DNA from: CAZMZW01 sp964571135
GTDB lineage: Bacteria; Chloroflexota; Anaerolineae; Anaerolineales; Anaerolineaceae
Assembly (NCBI GenBank): GCA_964571135.1
Contig: CAZMZW010000012.1
Span: 1 to 34,883 of the forward strand
Length of the DNA stretch: 34,883 nt
Direction of reading: 5' to 3'
Shown here: piece by piece, positions 16,118 through 23,473 of the stretch
Layout: each line of letters starts with the position of its first letter
Numbering within the stretch: the first letter of the stretch is position 1
The notes under the pieces: generated by a model
The model's database searches: none
What the model saw: the letters and a program-made list of their open reading frames with translations, nothing else
What the model was told of the DNA's origin: nothing
Program-made: the position numbers and the translations under genes

Positions 16118-17239
16118 TCAAGATTTCCCCGGAGCAAGTGTATGATAAAGGTTTTCGTAAGCATTTATATACTCTCGCCAGGTAAATTCAGTCAGTACTC
16201 TCGCACGGCCATTCCGACCTAACTGTGTGGCGATTTCTGGATGGTCCAGTAGATTAGCGATTTTTCTGGCAAGATCCTGGCTGTTCCCGTTTGAAAACAA
16301 TAAGCCGGTCTGTCCATCCATAACGGCTTCTTCCAGCCCGCCTACCCGGGTTGCCACAACCGGTCGCGCCATCTGGGCAGCTTCCAGTGCAACCAATCCA
16401 AACGCCTCGCGCCAGCGTGACGGGATGACCACCAGGGTAGCCTTATTGATCATTGCATAAACAGCCTGGGGCTCATATGCACCTGTAAATTCAACAACAC
16501 TCCCTAATTGTAAGTCAGCAGCTTGCTGCTCCAACTGACTGCGGGCTGGGCCATCCCCAGCGATCACCAGGCGCGCATGCGGATAGTTTTTCACCAATTG
16601 AGCAAAGGTCTGAATGGCGAGGTCGAATCCTTTCTCGGGAACCAGGCGTCCGAGGCAGAGAATACACAAATTATCGAACGGAAGCGGTTCGGGCAGGATT
16701 TTTGTCCCCTGGAGACCATAATGGATCACAAATGAGCGTTCCCTGATTCCGGGTACAACCTGTTGGGCATCCTCTAACATCGCCTTTGAACAGGCGGTCG
16801 TCCAGGATGCTGCATGCAGGATCTGACCTGTAATGGATGCCAAGCTCCCATTTAAACCCTGTACACTCCCATGTAAAGCGACGACTAAAGGAACGTTTGG
16901 GATCGTCATCGTTCGAAGGTAAAAGTAACCGATCGGGGCAGGACCACCGAAATTGAGATGCTCAAGATCAGGGAGAAAGGTTTCTTTGAGCGTGGATATT
17001 TCCTTTTGAATAACCAGCAATTGGCGCAAATCCTTGTTCCGAAATGCCGATACGATCGGAAAACGGTGAACTGGAATTCCACCAAGCTCTAACAGATCCG
17101 GTGCTTTAACCCTGCCATGAGAAGTTATCACTACACATTCATGACCGTGCTCTACGAGGCTTTGGACATGCTGCAATGAGATTAGCTCAATTCCTCCAAT
17201 ATCCGGCCAAAAGATGGGTGTCCAGAAGAGAATCTTCAT
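16118..17239 (-). CDS. GT4-family glycosyltransferase (second copy)
   Basis: 373 residues, GT-B fold. The N-terminal domain starts MKILFWTPIFWPDIGGIELISLQHVQSLVEHGHE; the C-terminal donor domain has ILCLGRLVPEKGFDLAIQTFAQL, LVIAGDGPARSQLEQQA and REAFGLVALEAAQMARPVVATRVGGLEE, with a complete E-x7-E motif. It overlaps the upstream GT4 gene by 4 nt (ATGA). The two GT4 proteins are clear paralogues along their whole length, so they probably arose by tandem duplication and may add successive sugars. Confidence 0.92.
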   Translation of the reverse strand: MKILFWTPIFWPDIGGIELISLQHVQSLVEHGHECVVITSHGRVKAPDLLELGGIPVHRFPIVSAFRNKDLRQLLVIQKEISTLKETFLPDLEHLNFGGPAPIGYFYLRTMTIPNVPLVVALHGSVQGLNGSLASITGQILHAASWTTACSKAMLEDAQQVVPGIRERSFVIHYGLQGTKILPEPLPFDNLCILCLGRLVPEKGFDLAIQTFAQLVKNYPHARLVIAGDGPARSQLEQQAADLQLGSVVEFTGAYEPQAVYAMINKATLVVIPSRWREAFGLVALEAAQMARPVVATRVGGLEEAVMDGQTGLLFSNGNSQDLARKIANLLDHPEIATQLGRNGRARVLTEFTWREYINAYENLYHTLAPGKS

Positions 17240-18372
17240 TTTTTCTTTCCAATTTCTGATTCTGAATGTGCCTGTCCCAGCTTTCTATATAAAGTATCAT
17301 AGGCGGCCACCACCCGTTCCAAGCTGAATTCCTGCTCCGCTCTTTTTTGGGCAGTCTGTCCTATCGAAATGGCGGTTGCCATATTTTGAAGTAAAAAAAT
17401 GACTTGCTCAGCCAATTCCGAGCTGCTCTCTTTTTCGAACAATAGACCGGTTTCATTATGGATTACAACTTCAGGCAAACCGCCGGTACGAGCTGCTACC
17501 ACTGGACGAGCCATCTGGGCGGCCTGTAGTGCGACCAGCCCAAAAGGTTCCTGACACCGCGATGGCACGAGCAAAACCGTGGCCGTGTTGATCAAAGCAG
17601 GTATGTTTCCGGGTGGACACCAGCCGAGAAATTCAATGGAATCCATTAAACCCAAAGCGGCAGCTTGTTGCTCCAGCGAGAGCTTTTCGTTTCCCTCACC
17701 AGCAATTACCAGATGGATATCCGGGAACACTTTCTGTATATCGCTTAAGGCATGGATGGCTAGATCGAAGCCCTTTTCTTGGTTGATCCGTCCGATACAT
17801 AGCAACAAAGGCGGTTTGAATGGCAGTGGTGTGGATGGAAGACATGGCATTTCTAATCCATTATAGATAACCGAAGATCGCGGAGTAATCTCAGGCGCCA
17901 ATTGCCGTGCTTGTAACAAAGTTGCTTCAGAAACAGCGACCACCCAATCGGCATCATGTAAAGTACGCCCTACCAGGGAATTATTACTTTGAGCATGTAC
18001 CGGGGATTCATGAAGCGTAAAAATGGTTGGGATGGAACAACTGGCACGAACTAATGGTAAGAAGAAGATACTCGGCTGACTGGAATTAATGTGGATCAAA
18101 TCTGGTTTAAAGGTCTGAAATATCTCCGTTATTTGATTGGTTAACTCCCGCACCGCCGCAAGGTCTCTGCTTAAAATCACTGGCTGAAATGGAAGATGAA
18201 AGATATGAATACCGTCCGCTGATTCCTCAAGCACATCCCCCCATCCGCTCTGCGAGGTTAAGACCGTGAATTCATGACCCCGCTTTTGTAAAGCATGGAT
18301 TAGCGGCTTGCTTATAATTTCAACCCCACCGATGTGCGGCCAGAACAATTCAGTCCAATAAATGATTCGCAT
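17236..18372 (-). CDS. GT4-family glycosyltransferase (first copy, altered EX7E motif)
   Basis: 378 residues, GT-B fold, paralogous to the next gene. Seen: MRIIYWTELFWPHIGGVEIISKPLIHALQKRGHE, LLCIGRINQEKGFDLAIHAL, LVIAGEGNEKLSLEQQA and CQEPFGLVALQAAQMARPVVAARTGG. The E-x7-E donor motif reads E-x7-Q, so the second glutamate is lost; activity or donor choice may differ from its neighbour. It starts 5 nt after the HPr-kinase-like gene. No signal peptide or membrane span. Confidence 0.9.
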   Translation of the reverse strand: MRIIYWTELFWPHIGGVEIISKPLIHALQKRGHEFTVLTSQSGWGDVLEESADGIHIFHLPFQPVILSRDLAAVRELTNQITEIFQTFKPDLIHINSSQPSIFFLPLVRASCSIPTIFTLHESPVHAQSNNSLVGRTLHDADWVVAVSEATLLQARQLAPEITPRSSVIYNGLEMPCLPSTPLPFKPPLLLCIGRINQEKGFDLAIHALSDIQKVFPDIHLVIAGEGNEKLSLEQQAAALGLMDSIEFLGWCPPGNIPALINTATVLLVPSRCQEPFGLVALQAAQMARPVVAARTGGLPEVVIHNETGLLFEKESSSELAEQVIFLLQNMATAISIGQTAQKRAEQEFSLERVVAAYDTLYRKLGQAHSESEIGKKK

Positions 18373-18377
18373 CCTAA

Positions 18378-19427
18378 TTATCGCAATAGTTCAATAATAC
18401 TTTTTGCTATTGTGGAACGATCCGTACCTAATTTTAGAACATAACAAGGGACTTGCTTGACTAATCTGCTCATGCTTCGGAACGCATGGTTTTCTATTCC
18501 TGGGATATGAAATATTGTGCTGGGGGCTAAAGAAAGTAATGCCTTCGAAGGTGAAACCGAAATGAGGTCTGTATTGGGTGATCCGGTGATTTGCGGTATA
18601 AGCACGGCTCGCACAGGAAATCCTGATAATATTTTAGCGGATTTGTATTCGGATAAAAAGAATAATGCTTTATCCGTGTTCGTATAGGTTTGTAGACTAA
18701 GAGCTGTTTTCGGGAGCGAAAATCGACCGATTTCGTTCAGGCAAACTTTAGCTGAATTGTACAGGCTGGCGACATAAGGTTGTTCAGAATTGGTTAACAA
18801 ACAGTTATCATCGCTTACATAGAAGAGTCCAGAATCCAGGCAAGCCATCGCTGTTGAAGATTTACCCGAGCCACCTTTCCCGACGAGCAATACTCCGCCC
18901 TCAGGAAAACCGACCGCTCCGGCGTGGAGAATATATTCCTTGTGGCGGTCAAACCACCATTCCAGTATTTGCAGTAATGGTGCGCCGCTTTCATATTGTT
19001 GCAATTGACTTAATGTACGCACCTGGTATATCGCCAGGTTCTGATCCATATCCATCAGATCGTAGGTACTGTTACGAGGATTAAAAGTGATTCTAAACCG
19101 CTGATCACAGAAACGCCAGATTTCCTCCCGCCTGACGAAATCTTCTACATCCCAGGGAGGGCAAGGAATATCTATGCCAGTCGATTCACTATCCCAAAGA
19201 AAGACTTTAAGTGCGCTTGAAGATTCACTTGACTTTGCCAGGTGCTCAAACGCAGGACAAAGCAAGGGTAAGAGGGCAAGGCCAGCAAAGCAAAGCTGAA
19301 TATCATGATTACCGATCTGATATTGTCGAGTACTTTGCCCTCCTGCCGCGCGTTCTGCACGCGCATAGGCATCACGGACAGCTTCGAAATATTTGATTGC
19401 CAAGCTATCCGAAGGATGTCCCAGCAT
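18378..19427 (-). CDS. HPr-kinase-like ATPase (HprK-related)
   Basis: 349 residues. The ATPase part has LHAGAV (His168), a P-loop GKGGSGKS at 183-190 and FYVSDDN (Asp206-Asp207), the order seen in HPr kinase C-terminal domains. The N-terminal 150 residues are not HprK-like, and no HPr or PTS gene is nearby, so it is unlikely to act on HPr. Related kinases in modified-peptide clusters phosphorylate the peptide, and HprK-related proteins also sit beside PqqD proteins in glycan-type loci. The start has AGGA about 9 nt upstream; the PqqD gene ends 23 nt before it. Confidence 0.82.
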   Translation of the reverse strand: MLGHPSDSLAIKYFEAVRDAYARAERAAGGQSTRQYQIGNHDIQLCFAGLALLPLLCPAFEHLAKSSESSSALKVFLWDSESTGIDIPCPPWDVEDFVRREEIWRFCDQRFRITFNPRNSTYDLMDMDQNLAIYQVRTLSQLQQYESGAPLLQILEWWFDRHKEYILHAGAVGFPEGGVLLVGKGGSGKSSTAMACLDSGLFYVSDDNCLLTNSEQPYVASLYNSAKVCLNEIGRFSLPKTALSLQTYTNTDKALFFLSEYKSAKILSGFPVRAVLIPQITGSPNTDLISVSPSKALLSLAPSTIFHIPGIENHAFRSMSRLVKQVPCYVLKLGTDRSTIAKSIIELLR

Positions 19428-19450
19428 TACAGCTTTTCCTGTTAAATTGA

Positions 19451-19963
19451 TTAATTAGGTTTTTCTGATTGAGGTGCTTCATCAGATTTTTGGATCGGCC
19501 ACCCTTTTTCACCAACCTCATGAATAGGATCAAGCAAAAGTAATTCCTGCATGTCGGTATAACGATCCAATATTGGAGGCACAAAAGCAGGGAGGTCAAT
19601 CACAGGTGCAACAGAAATTGTTTCATCCGCCTGATTTTTGTCAACATTGTGTTTCGGTTGGATCTCTTCGATCAGGCCATCTTTTAATAGATCTGCCAGG
19701 AATAAATTAACAGATTGGACGACTTCTTTTTTTTGATCCTGATAGCGGCCTAGGATTTGCTCAATTATTCCACTTTCCGAGAACCCATTTTCTATTAAAC
19801 TCCAAATTTCTACCGCTACATTTTGGATGCTGTAATAGTTACCATTCTCGAGGTTGATTAGAATAACTTCATTATCAAAAGATTCGAAAAGAATATCCGG
19901 TTTTCTTATCTGAAAATACCTATCTGACACGACCTTTTTACTCCATTGAGATAATTTTTGCAT
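19451..19963 (-). CDS. PqqD-domain protein with a long conserved-looking C-terminal tail
   Basis: 170 residues. Residues 15-102 form a PqqD/RRE-type domain: an N-terminal strand pair around VILINLENGNYYSIQNVAVEIWSLIENG, helices and a winged end LADLLKDGLIEEI. In RiPP systems this domain binds a precursor's leader peptide. Residues 103-128 are a polar linker, and 129-170 a tail with YTDMQELLLLDPIHEV then GWP at 154-156, ending in a charged SDEAPQSEKPN. The tail is not part of PqqD and resembles a precursor or docking peptide. First gene of the block; TATAAT lies at 19991-19996. Shine-Dalgarno weak. Confidence 0.8.
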   Translation of the reverse strand: MQKLSQWSKKVVSDRYFQIRKPDILFESFDNEVILINLENGNYYSIQNVAVEIWSLIENGFSESGIIEQILGRYQDQKKEVVQSVNLFLADLLKDGLIEEIQPKHNVDKNQADETISVAPVIDLPAFVPPILDRYTDMQELLLLDPIHEVGEKGWPIQKSDEAPQSEKPN

Positions 19964-19990
19964 GAACCTATTAAGGAATTACGCTGGATA

Positions 19991-19996
19991 ATTATA
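19991..19996 (-). promoter_or_regulatory. -10 box of the PqqD-kinase-glycosyltransferase operon
   Basis: Perfect TATAAT on the minus strand, 27 nt before the PqqD ATG, without a clear -35. It is the only -10-like box directly upstream of the block. Confidence 0.45.
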
Positions 19997-20180
19997 ACCC
20001 GGGATAAACAGAGGTTTTTTGGACCCGATTGATCAAAAATCCCCTCAAACCTTATTTATAAAAGATACTATGAGCGAAAACTACAAAATTGATCGTCTCA
20101 TAACGAGTTTAAAAATTTTATCTCTAGTTGATGTCCCTCTTCTATACACGCTGTCATCTTAGTATTCATGTCAATTAATG

Positions 20181-20273
20181 ATCTTGGATAAAGAGCAGAG
20201 GACTCATAAGCCTTTGGTTATGTTTTTGTCCTGAAGGAGTTCGCAAGATTAATAAACCCCACTCTCGCCACTT
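20181..20273 (+). repeat. tRNA-like degenerate repeat, copy C
   Basis: AGAGCAGAGGACTCATAAG followed by CCTTTGGTTATG is almost exactly the D-stem to variable-loop stretch of a CAT-anticodon tRNA (Met or Ile2). One anticodon-stem pair is broken (A opposite G). The T-arm region then carries the CCTGAAGGAGTTCGCAAG module shared with copies A and B and ends CCCCACTCTCGCCACTT. The acceptor 5' strand is not recognisable, so it is a pseudo-tRNA. Confidence 0.55.
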
Positions 20274-20494
20274 TTTCTTGTGTACCACGGGTGGGAAAAA
20301 TGTATGTACATAATGCTCTCTATGCGCGCTTTGGTTAGCATGACATACTTACTCTTAACCCCTGGGGGACTCCCTTTGGTCGCAGACGTTCACCCCTTTG
20401 GAGTGCAGGCAACCCCCTGGTGTGTCACATTTTCTTTATAATTTTCATACGATATCTAGAAGAAAAAGGAGAATTATAAATTAATCTATTCTTC

Positions 20495-20584
20495 CTTGTC
20501 CCGATGGTTGCACGAAGCAACCTCGGGACGAGGACACCACGCTTCGCTCTGTGCACGTCTCCGCACTTCATTCATATGAAGTGC
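20495..20584. repeat. Strong tandem hairpins
   Basis: Hairpin one (20495-20532) is CTTGTCCCGA-t-GGTTGC / GCAACC-TCGGGACGAG, 16 pairs with one bulge and a 5-nt loop ACGAA. Hairpin two (20563-20584) is GCACTTCA/TGAAGTGC with loop TTCATA. CGAAGC at 20513-20518 can also pair with GCTTCG at 20541-20546. With the terminator at 20605 this may be the body of a small structured RNA, or a palindromic intergenic repeat. Confidence 0.5.
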
Positions 20585-20604
20585 TTCGATGTACGTCAAA
20601 TTTC

Positions 20605-20640
20605 AAAAAACTCCTTAATTTCGAAGGAGTTTTTTGTTTT
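20605..20640. terminator. Bidirectional intrinsic terminator
   Basis: AAAAAACTCCTT and AAGGAGTTTTTT form a perfect 12-bp stem with a 7-nt loop, followed by GTTTT on the plus strand. The A-run before it serves as the U-run for minus-strand transcripts, so it can end the ABC-2 operon and also a plus-strand RNA from the hairpin region. Confidence 0.8.
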
Positions 20641-20717
20641 CAGATTATTATTGACCAGGGGATTAATGAATTTTATCCAGGTTCGGGACTATTGAAGCGC
20701 CAATATCCCTCATCAAT

Positions 20718-20749
20718 AATGCTCAAAGAGACTTTTTGTATTGAGCATT
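20718..20749 (-). terminator. Hairpin after the ABC-2 operon
   Basis: AATGCTCAA/TTGAGCATT is a perfect 9-bp stem with a 14-nt loop, 14 nt beyond the last permease stop. The following minus-strand sequence ATTATTGATG is only moderately U-rich, so it is a weak terminator backed up by the one at 20605-20640. A 14-bp palindrome CTCTATATATAGAG (20762-20775) overlaps the permease stop. Confidence 0.45.
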
Positions 20750-20763
20750 TAAATTATTAGTCT

Positions 20764-21558
20764 CTATATATAGAGGTCACGCTTGTTGTAAATCCAATAC
20801 GCTCCGATTAAGCTGACTGCAATTATTATCGCGGATAGCAGCAGGAAAAAACCATCCATGTGGCCGGACTGCAAGAGTTGGCTGGCGTCAAAAAACTTAA
20901 AGGGGGTGAAATATTTAAGAAAATCCAAATCCGATTGCATACTAGCGAGCACATACAAGAAATAGGTGATCAAGATGATGGCTACCGTGGTCGATCCGGA
21001 ACGTTTGTATTGTTTCATGGCGCACCCCAGCAGCAGTCCTATGGCAAGAAAGATCAGCTCAATGACCAGCAATGCCTGCATTTCCAATGCCAGGTAGCTG
21101 TAGAATGCGGGTTCTGGATTAAAGGAACGGGTGGCAACCAGAGACACACCCCAGGTGATCAGCACGAAGGCAATGCAGTAAACCAATCCAGCCAATGCCT
21201 TGGCAGTAACGACAGCGCTTCTGGTCACCGGCAGTACTAAAGAAAATTCTACAGTTTTATCACGCTCTTCCTTTGAAATAAGGTCACTGCCCCACATGGC
21301 GGCTGCAATGGCGCCCATTAAAGCGAAATAAACAAATATCAAACCGTAAAAGCCGGTTAAAGTAGTTAAATTGAACGCACGCATATTGAAGACATCCAAC
21401 ATTGCCTTGGGCAGCGTGTCCAGCATTTTCAACATGGAAGCATCACCAACGAAGGCAGAGAATTTTGCTGTTACGGCCATGATCAGCAAAGCGATAATAA
21501 CCGACCAGATCAAAAGAGATTTTAAATTGGCTTTTAATTCTCGAAAAAAGATATTCAC
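20764..21558 (-). CDS. ABC-2 type transporter permease (second)
   Basis: 264 residues from a GTG at 21558. GGAGG lies 6 nt upstream, and the GTGA overlap with the previous gene supports this start over a longer frame. About six hydrophobic helices are visible (near 15-35, 60-85, 105-130, 140-160, 175-195 and 235-255), with the polar segment SKEERDKTVEFSLVLPVTRSAVVTAKALAGL typical of ABC-2 permeases. It pairs with the permease at 21555 and the ATPase at 22389 to form an exporter; the substrate is not evident. Confidence 0.88.
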   Translation of the reverse strand: MNIFFRELKANLKSLLIWSVIIALLIMAVTAKFSAFVGDASMLKMLDTLPKAMLDVFNMRAFNLTTLTGFYGLIFVYFALMGAIAAAMWGSDLISKEERDKTVEFSLVLPVTRSAVVTAKALAGLVYCIAFVLITWGVSLVATRSFNPEPAFYSYLALEMQALLVIELIFLAIGLLLGCAMKQYKRSGSTTVAIILITYFLYVLASMQSDLDFLKYFTPFKFFDASQLLQSGHMDGFFLLLSAIIIAVSLIGAYWIYNKRDLYI

Positions 21559-22379
21559 AACATGCCTCCTTGCGCTACCGCATGAATATCGCGGTGGGTG
21601 TACAACCAATAACTGGCTGCCAACGAGATGATAGTGATGGTTATATTGAGCAATACCAGCGGCAGATTATACGCACCATGCTGAACAATATAGTTTGGAT
21701 CGAGGTGTTTAAAGGGTGTGATGAGTTCAAGGGCGACATCACCGAATACACCACTGAATGCGTTAAGAATATAAGTGCCAAATGCCAGGCCAAGTGAAAA
21801 GGGTGTCACGCTGCGTACACGTTTAACTAGAAGTGAAATAACCAATCCCACACTCAAGTAAAACAATTGGAAAATAATGATGCTCATTAGTACCAAAACC
21901 AAAGTCCTGATATCAAATGAACGATTGCCTTTGAAAAACGCAATTGCAATGAAACTGCCTATCCATATAACCAGGTTTGTCAGAGTGAGGCAGGCCAGGA
22001 CAGCCAGCAGTTTGCTGGTCAATACCTGCCCACGGCTGACTGGCTTGCTCAGCAAAAAATCAGCAGTCAATTCGCTTTCTTCAATGGAAACCAGCCCAAA
22101 ACCGTAGTTGCCCGCCTGGACTGCCAAACAAATTTGGATGAAAAGAAAAACCAAACAATAAAAACCAAGCACAGTGGAAAGGTCCGCGCGATTCATTCCG
22201 AATGCCTCCAGCAGTGCCGGTGGAAATTTTGCCATCATCAGATTCAGCATTTCAGCCTGGTCAGCGAATGAGGGAAAAATGGAAAAGTAGAAGAATATTA
22301 GTAACGTTACCGACACTGACCAGGTGAGAACTGATTTCAGGTGCGACCTAAACTCGTATCGAAAAATGGTTGAGTTCAT
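21555..22379 (-). CDS. ABC-2 type transporter permease (first)
   Basis: 274 residues with the same layout as the next gene: a first helix after MNSTIFRYEFRSHLKSVLTWSV, then the family segment SIEESELTADFLLSKPVSRGQVLTSKLLAV and about six hydrophobic helices in all. AGGCGG precedes the ATG, which starts 9 nt after the ATPase stop. The two permeases are distant paralogues and presumably form a heterodimeric channel. Confidence 0.88.
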   Translation of the reverse strand: MNSTIFRYEFRSHLKSVLTWSVSVTLLIFFYFSIFPSFADQAEMLNLMMAKFPPALLEAFGMNRADLSTVLGFYCLVFLFIQICLAVQAGNYGFGLVSIEESELTADFLLSKPVSRGQVLTSKLLAVLACLTLTNLVIWIGSFIAIAFFKGNRSFDIRTLVLVLMSIIIFQLFYLSVGLVISLLVKRVRSVTPFSLGLAFGTYILNAFSGVFGDVALELITPFKHLDPNYIVQHGAYNLPLVLLNITITIISLAASYWLYTHRDIHAVAQGGML

Positions 22380-22388
22380 GGTTGCCGC

Positions 22389-23261
22389 CTATTCATAGTA
22401 ATGCATGAAGATTTCTTCAAGGGTCGGCTCTTCAATTGTCACATCCACAACTTTCAACCCGTTGAGCTTTTTCAGAATGGTATTAATGTCGCCTTTGAAG
22501 AAAAAGTGCATGCTGCCGTTATCGGCCTGGAGGTTGGTTATCCCAGCCAGCTTAAAATCAGCCGGTTTCAGCCCTTCGGCGGTCACATTCACCTTTTTGT
22601 AATTGTTCTTCTGCAGGGTGCGGATGTCCGAGATCTCGACGATTTTACCCTCGCGGATGATGCCAACCCGATTGCACAGGCGCTGTACCTCGCCGAGGAT
22701 ATGGGAGGAGAAGAAAATGGTCACACCGCGGAAATTCTCTTTGCGGATCAGTTCGAAGAACTTGCGCTGCATAAGCGGGTCCAGACCTGCGGTGGGTTCA
22801 TCCAGGAAAAGAAGCTTGGGGCTGTGCAGCAAACCCTGAACAATACCCACTTTTTTCTTATTACCGTAGGAGAGGTCGCTGATGCGGCGGTTCAGTTCGA
22901 GTTCCATGACGCCAGATAGTTCTTCAATGCGCTTGCTGCAGTCCTTGCCATAAAAACTGGCGGAATATTTCAACAGGTCGATGACCTTCATCCCTTCATA
23001 GTAAAAGACATCCGAAGGCAGGTAGCCGATCTCACGGCGGATCTCCGGCCCATGTAAGGTCACATCCTTGCCAAATACTTTGGCACTGCCGCTGGTGGGG
23101 TGAATCAGGGATAACAGCAGGCGGATGGTGGTTGATTTCCCGGCACCATTCGGGCCGATGAAGCCAAAGATCTCTCCTTCTTCTTGTTTAAAGGAAACAT
23201 CAATGATTCCGCGGGACTTGCCGTAATACTTTGTTAAATTATTCACTTCAATTATGTTCAA
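22389..23261 (-). CDS. ABC-2 type transporter ATP-binding protein
   Basis: 290 residues, cytoplasmic. Walker A GPNGAGKSTT, Q-loop region IGYLPSDVFYY, signature LSYGNKKKV (the LSxGN variant common in bacitracin/BcrA-like exporters), Walker B LLFLDEPTAGLDP, H-loop FFSSH, then a C-terminal regulatory part. The TTG start is supported by AAGGAG 6 nt upstream; no ATG fits. TATAAT (complement of 23308-23313) may be the operon promoter. Substrate unknown; such three-gene sets often serve drug, peptide or lipid export. Confidence 0.9.
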   Translation of the reverse strand: MNIIEVNNLTKYYGKSRGIIDVSFKQEEGEIFGFIGPNGAGKSTTIRLLLSLIHPTSGSAKVFGKDVTLHGPEIRREIGYLPSDVFYYEGMKVIDLLKYSASFYGKDCSKRIEELSGVMELELNRRISDLSYGNKKKVGIVQGLLHSPKLLFLDEPTAGLDPLMQRKFFELIRKENFRGVTIFFSSHILGEVQRLCNRVGIIREGKIVEISDIRTLQKNNYKKVNVTAEGLKPADFKLAGITNLQADNGSMHFFFKGDINTILKKLNGLKVVDVTIEEPTLEEIFMHYYE

Positions 23262-23421
23262 GGTTCACTCCTTTGCAATAAAAAGTGGCACAACAATGAC
23301 TGAATAAATTATAGATCAAATAGATATTGAGGACTAGAATTCGAATAGTTCAGTTGATATTATGGATCGTTTCGGGTGCAACATAAATAAACCCCTACGA
23401 TATTTACATGTGGTATGGAAA

Positions 23422-23436
23422 CCCCCTTAACGGGGG
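23422..23436 (-). terminator. Candidate terminator after dnaA
   Basis: CCCCC/GGGGG stem with loop GTTAA, followed on the minus strand by TTTCC. It lies 38 nt past the dnaA stop. The stem is GC-only but short and the U-run is weak. Confidence 0.4.
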
Positions 23437-23473
23437 CAGGCTATAGATTTAGCGAGGGGATAGCAGTAAACTT

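Larger units (their letters stand above)
19964..20763. other. 800-bp gene-free, structure-rich spacer
   Basis: No convincing gene lies here on either strand. It contains the PqqD promoter, tRNA-like repeat C (20181-20273), a GC-rich patch near 20356-20425 with repeated CCCCTGG and CCCTTTGG words and ACTCC/GGAGT pairs, strong hairpins at 20495-20584, a bidirectional terminator at 20605-20640 and a further hairpin at 20718-20749. Small open frames inside it track the hairpins and look fortuitous. Confidence 0.6.

Noticed and set aside
12392..19963. Classical lasso-peptide cluster
   Set aside because: The PqqD domain, kinase, nucleotidyltransferase and exporter fit, but no asparagine-synthetase-like cyclase, transglutaminase-like protease or precursor gene is present in the window.
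20356..20425. GC-rich patch with repeated CCCCTGG and CCCTTTGG, considered as a CRISPR or operator array
   Set aside because: Units differ in spacing and sequence and only two copies of each word exist; no array.
20504..20760. Small plus-strand frames in the structured spacer, considered as RiPP precursors
   Set aside because: They run through the perfect hairpins and the terminator, lack ribosome-binding sites and lie on the strand opposite to the modification operon.
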